DNA from: Methylomagnum ishizawai
GTDB lineage: Bacteria; Pseudomonadota; Gammaproteobacteria; Methylococcales; Methylococcaceae
Length of the DNA stretch: 64,000 bases
Direction: 5' to 3'
NCBI RefSeq assembly: GCF_900155475.1
Contig: NZ_FXAM01000001.1
Location: 3,854,881 to 3,918,880 of the forward strand
This document shows, piece by piece, positions 26,481-35,178 of this stretch. Both the position numbers and the translations under genes were made by a program. How positions within the stretch are numbered: the stretch's first letter is position 1; each line of letters begins with the position of its first letter. The notes beneath the pieces are model-generated. The model ran no database searches, was not told the origin of the DNA, and saw only the letters and a program-made list of their open reading frames with translations.

Positions 26481-27322
26481 AACCCGCCGAATTCACCTAC
26501 CGCGTGCCGGGCCGGGCCACCCATCCCCGTCCCGGTGCCCACCGCAGTCGGCGGGATGGCGAAGGCCAGGCGTTCCGCCATCTCGCGCCCTTGTTGAGCC
26601 ATCCCGACCCACGCCGCCTGGACCTCCGGGCCAGCCTCACCGATCCTTTCGGCCAATTCCGGGTGCGGCTGTACGAACAACGCTCCGCCGTCCAGGTGTT
26701 CGCCCTCCTCGACCTGTCCGGCTCCATGGGCCACCGGGGCATTCATCCGAAAATGGCGGTACTGGCCGATTTCGTCGCGGGCTTGGCGGCATCGGTCTAC
26801 CGCCAGGGCGATACCTTGGGCCTTTGGGGCGCGGCGGAAAAAATCCACCCCGAATTCTGCCTGCCGCCGACCCGCCAACCCGGCCCGGCCTTCCGCTTGG
26901 CCGGGCGCTTGCGCCGCTACGCGCCGCATGGCAGCCATTGCCGGGGCTTGGGGCTGGCCGGGCGGATGTTGCCGCGCCGCCGCAGCTTGGTGTTCCTGGT
27001 GTCGGATTGCCACGCGCCCCTGGCCGCGCTGCGCGACATCCTGGCCGGGTTGGCCCAGCACGATCTGGTGCCGGTGGTGATCTGGGATGAGGCCGAAATC
27101 CTGCCGCAAGGCCGCGGCTTGATCCGGCTGGCCGACCTCGAAGGCGGCGGCGACCAACTCCTGGCCCTGCGCCCGGCCTTGAGGGCGCGTCTGGAAGACC
27201 ATTTCCGCCAGCGCCGCGCCCGGCTGGGCACCCTGTTCCGCCAAGCCGGGCGGGAACCTTTGTTCCTGACCGGTGGTTTCGATGCCGACCGCATCAGCCG
27301 TTATTTCCTGGAGGCGGCATGA
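26477..27322 (+). CDS. mxaS: MxaS, DUF58/VWA-like maturation protein
   Basis: The 281-residue cytosolic protein belongs to the DUF58 group that partners MoxR ATPases. It has a metal-site-like DLSGSMG (Asp-x-Ser-x-Ser, about residue 78) and the strand RSLVFLVSDCHAPLAAL. The GTG start at 26477 is within the mxaR stop (GTGA) and ends in a 4-base overlap with mxaA, so the genes are translationally coupled. Confidence 0.88.
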   Translation: MKPAEFTYRVPGRATHPRPGAHRSRRDGEGQAFRHLAPLLSHPDPRRLDLRASLTDPFGQFRVRLYEQRSAVQVFALLDLSGSMGHRGIHPKMAVLADFVAGLAASVYRQGDTLGLWGAAEKIHPEFCLPPTRQPGPAFRLAGRLRRYAPHGSHCRGLGLAGRMLPRRRSLVFLVSDCHAPLAALRDILAGLAQHDLVPVVIWDEAEILPQGRGLIRLADLEGGGDQLLALRPALRARLEDHFRQRRARLGTLFRQAGREPLFLTGGFDADRISRYFLEAA

Positions 27323-28227
27323 GGCTCCCGCCCTGGCCCTTCCGCAAGCTGGCCCTGGTCTTCGCCCTGGCGGTCGCGACCGGCTGGGCGGATGCCGCCC
27401 CCACGGTCCGCCTCGAAGCGCCGCACGCCTATGGCTACACCGTCGGTGACACCATCCGCCATGTCTTGACCGTGGACCCGGAACCCGGCGACCGGCTGGA
27501 CGAAACCTCTCTGCCCCGGCCCGGCCCCTTGAACCGCTGGCTGGAACTGCGGCGGGTCGCGGTCGAACCGGGACCGGGCGGTCGGCTGAACATCGCGCTG
27601 GAATACCAGACCTTCTACGTCCCGCTCACGGTCAAGACCCTGGCGATCCCCGGTTTCAGCTTGCGCTTCACCGGAACCACCGGGACCACCACCGCCGCTA
27701 TCCCCGCCTGGCCGTTCAGCCTATCGCCGGTCCATGGCCTCGCGGTGCTGTCCGAGGGCGGCTTGGACGCCGTGCAAGCCGACGCCCCCCCGGAACCGCC
27801 CGATACCGCCACGCCGTTGCGCCGAGCCGGTAGTTTCGCGCTGACCGGGCTGCTGGCCCTGGCCTATCTCGGCCATTTACGCGGATTTTGGGGATTGGGT
27901 CAGCGCGGACGGCATTTCCGCGAGGCCCGGCTGGCCCTGCGGCGCTTGGCAGTCAATGGTAACGAAGCGGCGGTATTGCGGGCGGGTTTCGCCGTGGTGC
28001 ATCGCGCCTTCGACCGCACCTTGGAAGAACCCTTGTTCGCCGAACGGCTACCGGAATTCTTCACCGACCACACGGCCTATGCCGGGGTGCGCGGCGAGAT
28101 CGAAGCTTTCTTCCAAGCGTCCTACACCCTGTTCTTCGGCGATGGCACGGTCCGCGATTACAGCCTGGACCGGCTCGCCAACCTGTGCCGCGCCTGCGTC
28201 CATATCGAACGGAACCGGCCCGCATGA
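27319..28227 (+). CDS. mxaA: MxaA maturation protein
   Basis: A 302-residue exported/membrane protein: signal peptide (to about residue 26), a periplasmic beta-rich domain (PTVRLEAPHAYGYTVGDTIR and PLTVKTLAIPGFSLRF), one TM near 170-190 (AGSFALTGLLALAYLGHL), then a cytosolic helical tail with RLPEFFTDHTAYAGVRGEIE. Assigned from order and the fit to MxaA, which is required for calcium loading in Methylobacterium. Overlaps both neighbours by 4 bases. Confidence 0.85.
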   Translation: MRLPPWPFRKLALVFALAVATGWADAAPTVRLEAPHAYGYTVGDTIRHVLTVDPEPGDRLDETSLPRPGPLNRWLELRRVAVEPGPGGRLNIALEYQTFYVPLTVKTLAIPGFSLRFTGTTGTTTAAIPAWPFSLSPVHGLAVLSEGGLDAVQADAPPEPPDTATPLRRAGSFALTGLLALAYLGHLRGFWGLGQRGRHFREARLALRRLAVNGNEAAVLRAGFAVVHRAFDRTLEEPLFAERLPEFFTDHTAYAGVRGEIEAFFQASYTLFFGDGTVRDYSLDRLANLCRACVHIERNRPA

Positions 28228-29213
28228 GCCTCGGTTTCACCCAACCCCTTTGGCTGTGGCTGGTTCCCCTGGCCACGCTGCCATTATGTAGCTCGCTGTT
28301 CGTGCCAGTCGGCTACCCTTGGAACGCGCTGCTACCGGGCGATACCGGCTCGCGGGCGCTGGATTATGGCTTGCGCCTGTTGGGCGTATTGGCCTTCGTC
28401 GGCTTGATCCTGGGGCTGGCCGGTCCTTACCTGCGGGAATCTAGCGTCGAGCGGGTCGGCCAGGGGGCCAACCTCGTCTTGCTGCTGGACCGTAGCCGTA
28501 GCATGGACGACAGCTTCGCCGGACGGACACCGGGCGGCGGCGAAGAAGCCAAATCGGCGGCGGCGGTGCGCCTGTTGGACCAGTTCATCGACAGCCGTCC
28601 GCACGACCGCATCGGCGTCGCCGCCTTCAGTACCGGACCCTTGTTCGTGCTGCCATTCACCGACAACCGCGAGGCGGTGGCCGCCGCTGTGCGGGCGGCG
28701 GGATTGCCCGGTCTGGCCCAGACCCATGTTGCCAAGGGTTTGGCCCTGGCCTTGTCCTATTTCGAAGGCGGCGGTTCCCCCGGCTCGCGGGCGGTGCTGC
28801 TGGTTTCGGACGGCGCGGCGGTGATCGACCGCCAGAGCGAAGCCTTGCTGCGCCGTGCCTTCGTCGAGCGCGGCGTTCGGCTGTATTGGATTTTCCTGCG
28901 CACGGCGGGCAATCCCGGCTTGTTCGAGTTGCCGGAGGCCGTGGACGACACCCCGGAAGCCCGCCCGGAACGCCACCTGCATTTATTCTTCGAAAGCCTC
29001 GGCATCCCCTACCGTGCCTATGAAGCGGAAAACCCGGAAGCCTTGGGCCGGGCCATGGCCGATATCGACCGCCTGGAAAACCTGCCCCTGCGTTATACCG
29101 AAACCCATCCACGCCAGCCTTTGGACGTTTATGCCTATGCGCTGGCAGTGGTGGCGCTGGCCGGGCTGGCCGTCGCCAAATGCAGCGAGGTCGAACCATG
29201 TCCTGCGCGTTGA
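28224..29213 (+). CDS. mxaC: MxaC, membrane VWA protein
   Basis: The 329-residue BatA-like protein has an N-terminal hydrophobic pair of helices (about 5-25 and 55-75), a VWA domain with MIDAS motif LLLDRSRSMDDS (about 88-99) and VLLVSDGAAVID, and a C-terminal TM (YAYALAVVALAGLAVA). It probably works with MxaR, MxaS and MxaL at the membrane. Its last 16 bases overlap mxaK. Confidence 0.88.
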   Translation: MSLGFTQPLWLWLVPLATLPLCSSLFVPVGYPWNALLPGDTGSRALDYGLRLLGVLAFVGLILGLAGPYLRESSVERVGQGANLVLLLDRSRSMDDSFAGRTPGGGEEAKSAAAVRLLDQFIDSRPHDRIGVAAFSTGPLFVLPFTDNREAVAAAVRAAGLPGLAQTHVAKGLALALSYFEGGGSPGSRAVLLVSDGAAVIDRQSEALLRRAFVERGVRLYWIFLRTAGNPGLFELPEAVDDTPEARPERHLHLFFESLGIPYRAYEAENPEALGRAMADIDRLENLPLRYTETHPRQPLDVYAYALAVVALAGLAVAKCSEVEPCPAR

Positions 29214-29761
29214 AACAGCGTTTGCTCCTAGGGCTGGCGCTGCTGACACTGGCCGGTGCGGCCTGGGAACTCGGGCGATGGCGGGCGGCGCGGGACATCG
29301 CCGCAGCCCTGGCCGAATTCGCCGCCGGTCGGGATATCGGCCCGGAACGGCGCTTCGACGCGGCGTTGCCGGTGCGCTTGGCTTATGCGCTTTATTTGGG
29401 ACGGCAGGACCGCCACGCCGACGCCCAGGCGGAATTGGCCGAATTGGCGGGCGAAGGCGATGCGTCTTTCCGCACCCGCGCCCTCTACGACCTGGGCAAT
29501 GTCTACCTGCGGCAAGCCTTGGCAACGGTCGAGCGCGGCGAGCCGGGACGCGCCGCGCCCCTGGCGGAATTGGCGAAGGATGCCTACCGCCGCGCCCTGC
29601 GGATCGATCCCGGCTTCCGCGACGCCAAGTACAACCTGGAGACCGCCTCGCGCCTATTGCCGGATTTCGACCCGGTGGACAACGGCAGCGAAATCCCGGA
29701 CGAGGAAGCGGCCCGCAAGCTCTGGACGCGGGTGCCGGGTTTCCCGCGCGGGTTGCCCTGA
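29198..29761 (+). CDS. mxaK: MxaK maturation protein
   Basis: A 187-residue protein with an N-terminal TM anchor (RLLLGLALLTLAGAAW) and a TPR-like helical domain outside (ALYDLGNVYLRQAL, AYRRALRIDPGFRDAKYNLE). This is the MxaK position and pattern, corresponding to BatC/E-like proteins in MoxR-VWA clusters. ATG 29198 is used with GAGG upstream; it starts inside mxaC. Confidence 0.83.
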   Translation: MSCALKQRLLLGLALLTLAGAAWELGRWRAARDIAAALAEFAAGRDIGPERRFDAALPVRLAYALYLGRQDRHADAQAELAELAGEGDASFRTRALYDLGNVYLRQALATVERGEPGRAAPLAELAKDAYRRALRIDPGFRDAKYNLETASRLLPDFDPVDNGSEIPDEEAARKLWTRVPGFPRGLP

Positions 29762-29762
29762 G

Positions 29763-30749
29763 ATGGTGACGCGGCTGTGGCGCGACGCGGCGGGCCGACG
29801 CTTGGCGGCGGCGCTGCTGCTGGCCGGGCTGGCCTGCCTGCCTTGGAGCGCGGAGCGGGAACAGCCGGTATTCAGCTATATCGCCGTGGTGGATATCACC
29901 CGCAGCATGACGGTCGAGGATTACCGAATCGACGCCGTGCCGGTCAGCCGCCTGGACTTCGTGAAGCGGGCTTTGCGCGAGGCGGTGGCCGGCCTGCCCT
30001 GCGGCTCGCGCTTCGGCCTCGGCGTCTTCACCGAGCGCAACACCGCCCTGCTGTTCGAGCCTATCGAAACCTGCGCGGGCTTCCCGGCCATCGCCGCCGC
30101 CCTCGACCGGCTGGATTGGCGCATGGCCTGGGCCGCCGATAGCCGTATCGCCGCCGGGCTGCTGAATACCCTGGAAACCCTGGCCCGCTACGACGCCGAC
30201 CTGGTGTTCGTCACCGACGGCCAGGAAGCCCCGCCGCTCAATCCGCGTTACCGGCCCCGCCTCGACGCGGTGCGCGGCAAGATGCGCGGGCTGGTGCTGG
30301 GCGCGGGGGGCTTGGTGCCCATGCCCATCCCCAAATTCGACGAGGCGGGCCGCCAGACCGGGTTCGTAGCCCCGGACGAGGTGCCGCATCGTTCCACTTT
30401 CGGCCTGTCGGAAATGGCCCCGGAGGAGATCGAAGGCTACCACGCCCGCAACGCGCCCTTCGGTAACGCCACCGGTCCAGCAACCGAGCATCTTTCGGCC
30501 CTGCGGGAAGATTACCTGCGCCAGCTCGCCGCCGAAAGCGGGCTGGACTATCAGCGCCTCCTGGGCGGGGAAGGTTTGGGCCATGCCCTATCGCGCCCGG
30601 AGTTCGCCAAGACGGCGCGGGTCCGGGCCGGGCTTTCCGACTGGCCCGCGGGGCTGGCCTTGGCCGCGCTGGTGGCGGCGTATGGAGTGGGTTGGAAGGC
30701 GAAGGCTTTCCGTCCGCGGACCCGATTGCCGGCGCGGCCCGATCCGTAG
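29763..30749 (+). CDS. mxaL: MxaL, membrane VWA protein
   Basis: A 328-residue protein with an N-terminal TM (about 11-27), a VWA domain with the MIDAS variant VVDITRSMT (about 43-51) and DLVFVTDGQEAPPLN, and a C-terminal TM (GLALAALVAAYGVGWKAKAF). Second membrane VWA protein of the cluster. It starts one base after the mxaK stop (TGAGATG). Confidence 0.87.
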   Translation: MVTRLWRDAAGRRLAAALLLAGLACLPWSAEREQPVFSYIAVVDITRSMTVEDYRIDAVPVSRLDFVKRALREAVAGLPCGSRFGLGVFTERNTALLFEPIETCAGFPAIAAALDRLDWRMAWAADSRIAAGLLNTLETLARYDADLVFVTDGQEAPPLNPRYRPRLDAVRGKMRGLVLGAGGLVPMPIPKFDEAGRQTGFVAPDEVPHRSTFGLSEMAPEEIEGYHARNAPFGNATGPATEHLSALREDYLRQLAAESGLDYQRLLGGEGLGHALSRPEFAKTARVRAGLSDWPAGLALAALVAAYGVGWKAKAFRPRTRLPARPDP

Positions 30750-30779
30750 CTGTTTTTCACGAAGAGGAGCGATAAACCC

Positions 30780-31313
30780 ATGTTGAAACTTGTACGCCCG
30801 GTCCTGGCCGGTGTCGCTTATCTGGCCGCGTTCGGTGCCGCCGCCCATGGCCCGACCCCGCAAAAAGTGGTCGAAACGGTCGAGATCGCCGCACCCATCG
30901 ACCGGGTGTGGCAGGCGGTGGCGGACTTCGGCGGCATCGCGGTCTGGAATCCCGCGCTCAAGGCCAGCGAGGGCAACGGCAACCAGCCCGGTGCCAAGCG
31001 CGTCCTGACCTTCGCCAACGGCGAGAAGCTGGAGGAGGATTTGGACACCTACGATCCCGCCACCCATGAATACGACTACCGGATGAGCCGGGCCAACACC
31101 GCCGCGCTGCCAGCCAGTTCCTATTCGGTGGTGTTCCGGCTCATACCGAAGGACCAGGGCACCCAAGTCGAATGGAAAAGCCGATTGTACCGGGGCGACA
31201 CCGGCAACGAGCCGCCGCCGAATTTGACCGACGAGGCGGCGGTCGAAGCGATGCGCCATTTCTTCCAGGCCGGGCTGAATAACCTCAAGGCCCGGTTGGA
31301 AAAGGCGAATTGA
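30780..31313 (+). CDS. mxaD: MxaD, SRPBCC-fold periplasmic protein
   Basis: A 177-residue protein with a signal peptide (to about residue 22) and a START/SRPBCC fold (VVETVEIAAPIDRVWQAVAD, FGGIAVWNPALKASEG). MxaD stimulates electron transfer between methanol dehydrogenase and cytochrome cL in Methylobacterium. Preceded by GAAGAGGAGCG. Last gene of the canonical mxa set here; two hairpins follow directly. Confidence 0.9.
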   Translation: MLKLVRPVLAGVAYLAAFGAAAHGPTPQKVVETVEIAAPIDRVWQAVADFGGIAVWNPALKASEGNGNQPGAKRVLTFANGEKLEEDLDTYDPATHEYDYRMSRANTAALPASSYSVVFRLIPKDQGTQVEWKSRLYRGDTGNEPPPNLTDEAAVEAMRHFFQAGLNNLKARLEKAN

Positions 31314-31317
31314 TCGC

Positions 31318-31374
31318 CCGGCGCGGAAGCTTATTCCGCGACCGGGCCAGGATTTCCGGCAGGACACCGGAAAG
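31318..31374 (+). terminator. Two tandem hairpins after mxaD
   Basis: 31318-31347: CCCGG-C-GCGGAA / TTCCGC-GA-CCGGG with a 5-base loop; 31354-31374: TTTCCGG/CCGGAAA with a 7-base loop. No T tract. Likely end or processing site of the mxa transcript, 90 bases before pqqA. Confidence 0.45.
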
Positions 31375-31463
31375 ACGCGCCGCCCCAGGGCGGGCGATGG
31401 CGCGGCCCGTGGGCAGGGAACGCCCAAAGGCCGCAGTGTGAACCCACTTCGACGAGGTAGCCC

Positions 31464-31538
31464 ATGATCTGGGAAACACCGACCTACACCGATCTGCGTT
31501 TCGGTTTCGAGGTCACGATGTACATCTACAATCGCTGA
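31464..31538 (+). CDS. pqqA: PqqA, PQQ precursor peptide (24 residues)
   Basis: Ribosomally made precursor of pyrroloquinoline quinone. The 24-residue peptide ends RFGFEVTMYIYNR, containing the invariant Glu16 and Tyr20 spaced E-x-x-x-Y that PqqE cross-links to form the cofactor. GAGG lies 7 bases before the ATG. No pqqB-E genes follow, so it is a stand-alone copy next to the enzyme cluster that needs PQQ. A 9-bp hairpin follows at 31563-31587. Confidence 0.95.
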   Translation: MIWETPTYTDLRFGFEVTMYIYNR

Positions 31539-31562
31539 TCCCCGAGCCGCCAGCGACAGGCC

Positions 31563-31587
31563 GCGGACGCCGGGGTCCGGCGTCCGC
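31563..31587 (+). terminator. Hairpin terminator after pqqA
   Basis: GCGGACGCC/GGCGTCCGC, 7-base loop, then CCCCTATT; 24 bases after the pqqA stop. Suggests pqqA is its own short transcript. Confidence 0.5.
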
Positions 31588-31617
31588 CCCCTATTCCCCA
31601 ACCCGCGGAGCCACGCC

Positions 31618-32469
31618 GTGACACCGAACCGACCTATTCCCACCTTGCTCGCCGGACTGCTGCTGGCCGTCCCCCTGGCCCATGCCCAGGAATACCGCCA
31701 TCCTTCGGGCTTCGAGCCCAAGCCGGTGTTCGAGGACGACGCCCCGGCCCGCAAGCCCTACCTAGCCCAGCCGCCGACGCCCGCCATCGCGCCGCCGGCC
31801 CCGGCCGTTCCGCCGCCGGTAGCCAAGGAAGCCGCCCCACGCCCGCCCGCCGCCGGGGCCGGACCCCAGGCGTTGCCCCCGACCGAAATCATCCGCGAAC
31901 CGGGCCGGGATCACCACGACCCGGCCCACGCCCGGCCTGGTCCGCTGGTCGAGGACGAAGCCCCGGCCCGCAAGCCTTATCCGCCCCAATCAACGCCGAA
32001 GGCAGTGGCTCCGCCTGCCCTATCCCCGCCACAAGCGCCCGCCACCCAAACCCAGGCCGCTTCCGCCCAACCGGAACCGGCACACAGGCGGTATAAAGCG
32101 GCTTCCGCCAGGCCGGACGAACCCCCCAAACGCTACCCGGTGGCTGCCACCCAACCGGAGGCATCACAGGTGCCGGTGTCGGCCCCGCCCCCCGCGCCTC
32201 CCACCCCATCGACAAACCCGCTGGTGGAGAACTACCCCCTCGGCTTGATCGCCCTCGCCCTGGTGGGTTTCGTCGTCTGGAATATCCGTGGTAACGCCCG
32301 TACAGACAAGGCTGCTCCGACGGCGGCGACACCGGCGCGTCCCACCGGTCCGACCGGGGTGGCGCGTTATTTGACTCAACTGGAAGCCAAGGCGAAAGCG
32401 GAACAAGGTACCGGAGTGGCCCGTTATCTGAACCGTTTGGCGGCGGAAACGAAACCGGCGGATTCCTGA
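31618..32469 (+). CDS. Proline-rich membrane protein with GVARYL repeats
   Basis: Function not recognised. The 283-residue product (GTG start) has a signal peptide (about residues 1-23), a Pro/Ala-rich disordered region (24-200) with repeats of the type DEAPARKPY and (H)RRYKAASARPDEPPKRY, one TM near 205-222 (YPLGLIALALVGFVVW) and a tail with two copies of a TGVARYL-x-x-L motif. An unstructured exported segment plus a single TM suggests a cell-envelope spacer or scaffold. It lies between pqqA and a TonB-dependent receptor; whether it belongs to either is unclear. Confidence 0.6.
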   Translation: MTPNRPIPTLLAGLLLAVPLAHAQEYRHPSGFEPKPVFEDDAPARKPYLAQPPTPAIAPPAPAVPPPVAKEAAPRPPAAGAGPQALPPTEIIREPGRDHHDPAHARPGPLVEDEAPARKPYPPQSTPKAVAPPALSPPQAPATQTQAASAQPEPAHRRYKAASARPDEPPKRYPVAATQPEASQVPVSAPPPAPPTPSTNPLVENYPLGLIALALVGFVVWNIRGNARTDKAAPTAATPARPTGPTGVARYLTQLEAKAKAEQGTGVARYLNRLAAETKPADS

Positions 32470-32710
32470 GCCGGGAATTCCAGACGGAAGGCGGGTCGTG
32501 ACCCAAGACGGAACGGGCCGCGATTCAGAGGAAAAATTCCCAGTCATAAAAAGGAATTTCTCCTATAGGGCACAGGGCGCTTATCTCTTACCCTTGGGCG
32601 CGGGGCGCGGTTTGAACCGCACCCTGCTTCCCTTATTAGAAATACAGTGCCCCACACAGCCCATGATTCAAAACACTTTCAAAACAAGCCCTTACCCGGA
32701 GGCGGCGGGA

Positions 32711-34996
32711 ATGCCGGAGGTTTGGCTTCCGGTCTGGGCCTTTGGCCTCCTCATGGCTTCCTCCGCCTTGGCCGGGGAGCCGGAGCCGGGCATGGAAGAC
32801 CCGGCCAAAGTCCTGGAACTGCCCGATGTCGAGGTGGTGGGCATCACCCCCTTGCCGACCCTGGGATTGCCGGCCAGCGAGGTGCCCGGCAATGTGCAAT
32901 CGGTGGAAGATGAACAGATGGATCGGCAGGAATCCTTGAACCTGCCCCGGTTCATGAACCGCAACCTCAACAGCGTCAACATCAACGACGTACAGAACAA
33001 CCCCTACCAACCCGATGTCACCTACCGCGGTTTCAGCGCCTCGCCCCTGATCGGCACGCCCATCGGCCTCGCGGTCTACCAGGACGGCGTCCGGGTCAAC
33101 GAACCTTTCGGCGACACGGTGAACTGGGACTTGATCCCGCAAGCCGCCATCGCCAACCTCGACCTGATTCCGGGTTCCAATCCCCTGTTCGGGCTGAACG
33201 CCCTGGGCGGCTCGCTGTCGATCCGTACCAAGAGTGGCCGCACCCATGCCGGCACCCAGGCCGAATTCAATGGCGGCTCGTTCGGCAGGAAAACCTTCGA
33301 GTTCGAGCATGGCGGCTCCAAGGACGAGTTCGATTGGTTCATCACCAGCAACATCTCCGAGAACGACGGCTGGCGCGACCATTCCCACAGCAATGTGCAT
33401 CAGTTGTTCGTGAAGCTGGGCTGGGAAAACGAGACCACCGACGTGGACCTCAGCTACACCTTCGCCAACAACAAGCTGACCGGCAACGGCCCCTTGCCCT
33501 ACAGCCTGTTGCAGGCCAACCGCAACTCGGTCTACACCTACCCCGACACCACCAAGCCCGATCTCAGTTTCCTCAACCTCAAGGCCAGCCACGAGTTCTC
33601 CAAGGATTGGCTGCTGGCGGGCAACGCCTATTACCGCAGCAATATCATCGACACCTTCAACGGCGACGTGGCCGAGGATTGCGAGCAGTTCGCGACCTAT
33701 GCCGAGTGTTTGAACGAGGACGGCGAACTATCGCCCTCCGCCGTCAACCGCCGCTCGCGCAGCAACGAGGACGGCACCGGGGCGCAGATGCAGCTGAGCT
33801 ATCTGGGCGATGTGTTCGCGCTCAAGAACAACTTCACCTTCGGCACCAGCTACGACTACGGCCACACCGATTTCACCCAGTCCGAACAGGCGGCGGCCTT
33901 CACTTCGAGCCGGGGCACGGTGGGCCTGGGAACGGCGGAGCAGACCACCCACGCCAAGGCCACCAACCAGTATGTCGGCGTGTTCGCCACCGACACCCTA
34001 TCGCCCACGCCCTGGCTGCACTTCAACGCCGCCGGCCGCTGGAACCAAGCCGAGATCGAGCTATCGGGCTATGGCACCGACGAGGAAGGCGGACGCACCT
34101 CCCTGGCCGGCCACCACACCTTCAACCGCCTGAACCCCTCGGCGGGTTTCACCCTGCAACCCTTGGACGCCTTCGCCGCCGACGGCGGGCCGGTCAAGGA
34201 GATGACCTTCTATGGCAATTACAACGAAGGTTTCCGCGTCCCGACCCCGGTGGAACTGACTTGCGCCGACCCCGAAGCGCCTTGTTCGCTACCCAACAGC
34301 TTCATCGCCGACCCGCCCTTGAAGCCGGTGGTATCGAACACCTTCGAGGTGGGTTTGCGGGGCAAGCTGGGCGATGACATCCGCTGGACCACGGCGCTGT
34401 ACCGCACCGAATTGAGCAACGACATCCTATTCATCAATGTCGGCGGCAGCGGCTTGACGCGGGGCTATTTCCAGAACGTCGGCAACACCCTGCGGCAGGG
34501 CGCGGAAGTGGGCTTGCAGGGCAGCCATGGCAGCTTCAACTGGTACATCAACTACAGCTTCATCGACGCCACCTACCAGACCCACGCCACCTTGCAAAAC
34601 GCCTTGGGACCGGAAACCGTCAGCCCCGGCGACCGGATTCCCGGCATTCCGCAACAATTGGTCAAGCTGGGCGCGGAATATGAAATCCTGACCGGCTGGT
34701 TCTTCGGCGGCGACCTGCAATACGCCTCCAGCCAATATATGCGCGGCGACGATGCCAACCAGCTGGCCCAGGTGCCGGAGTACGCGGTGGTCAACCTACA
34801 TACCCGCTACAAGGTCGAGGAGCATGTGGAACTCTTCGCCATGGCCAACAACGTATTCAACACCGATTACTCCAATTTCGGCGTGGTGAACCGCAATTTC
34901 TTCACCGGGGCCCCGGATGGCGGCACGCCGGAACGGTTCCTGGGACCGGGCGCGCCCATCGGCGCCTGGGCGGGGGTACGGGTACATTTCGATTAG
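32711..34996 (+). CDS. TonB-dependent outer-membrane receptor
   Basis: The 761-residue receptor has a signal peptide (to about residue 22, SSALAG), a TonB-box-like LPDVEVVGITP, a plug domain (QSVEDEQMDRQESLNLPRFM, DGVRVNEPFGDTVNWDLIP, NALGGSLSIRTKSG) and a 22-strand barrel ending VRVHFD. No STN signalling domain is present. Ligand unknown; adjacency to the mxa/pqq genes makes a metal or cofactor plausible but is weak evidence. ATG 32711 is chosen for GGAGG 8 bases before it and the fit of the signal peptide; ATG 32663 is an alternative. Inverted repeat GCGGTT-TG-AACCGC lies upstream (32607-32620). Confidence 0.88.
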   Translation: MPEVWLPVWAFGLLMASSALAGEPEPGMEDPAKVLELPDVEVVGITPLPTLGLPASEVPGNVQSVEDEQMDRQESLNLPRFMNRNLNSVNINDVQNNPYQPDVTYRGFSASPLIGTPIGLAVYQDGVRVNEPFGDTVNWDLIPQAAIANLDLIPGSNPLFGLNALGGSLSIRTKSGRTHAGTQAEFNGGSFGRKTFEFEHGGSKDEFDWFITSNISENDGWRDHSHSNVHQLFVKLGWENETTDVDLSYTFANNKLTGNGPLPYSLLQANRNSVYTYPDTTKPDLSFLNLKASHEFSKDWLLAGNAYYRSNIIDTFNGDVAEDCEQFATYAECLNEDGELSPSAVNRRSRSNEDGTGAQMQLSYLGDVFALKNNFTFGTSYDYGHTDFTQSEQAAAFTSSRGTVGLGTAEQTTHAKATNQYVGVFATDTLSPTPWLHFNAAGRWNQAEIELSGYGTDEEGGRTSLAGHHTFNRLNPSAGFTLQPLDAFAADGGPVKEMTFYGNYNEGFRVPTPVELTCADPEAPCSLPNSFIADPPLKPVVSNTFEVGLRGKLGDDIRWTTALYRTELSNDILFINVGGSGLTRGYFQNVGNTLRQGAEVGLQGSHGSFNWYINYSFIDATYQTHATLQNALGPETVSPGDRIPGIPQQLVKLGAEYEILTGWFFGGDLQYASSQYMRGDDANQLAQVPEYAVVNLHTRYKVEEHVELFAMANNVFNTDYSNFGVVNRNFFTGAPDGGTPERFLGPGAPIGAWAGVRVHFD

Positions 34997-35069
34997 CCCC
35001 CGCCACCCGAGAAGTTTCCGCCACACCGAGAATGGCGGACCGAAAAAACCGTCCAAGCCAGCACCGGAC

Positions 35070-35113
35070 TCCGAATCCAATCCCGGCCCCCAACGGGCCG
35101 GGGTCGATTCGGA
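35070..35113 (+). terminator. Nested hairpin after the receptor gene
   Basis: Outer arms TCCGAATC/GATTCGGA enclose inner arms CCCGGCCC/GGGCCGGG, forming one long interrupted stem in the 180-base gap before the lipid kinase gene. No T run. Confidence 0.4.
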
Positions 35114-35178
35114 ACCGCCCGGCACCACATCCCGCGGACGGGATGACCCCACACAAACCCACGGCGAGGAATGGACCC

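Noticed and set aside
32470-32710. Cobalamin riboswitch before the TonB-dependent receptor
   Set aside because: No B12-box-like GCCACTG and no fitting fold; only small inverted repeats.
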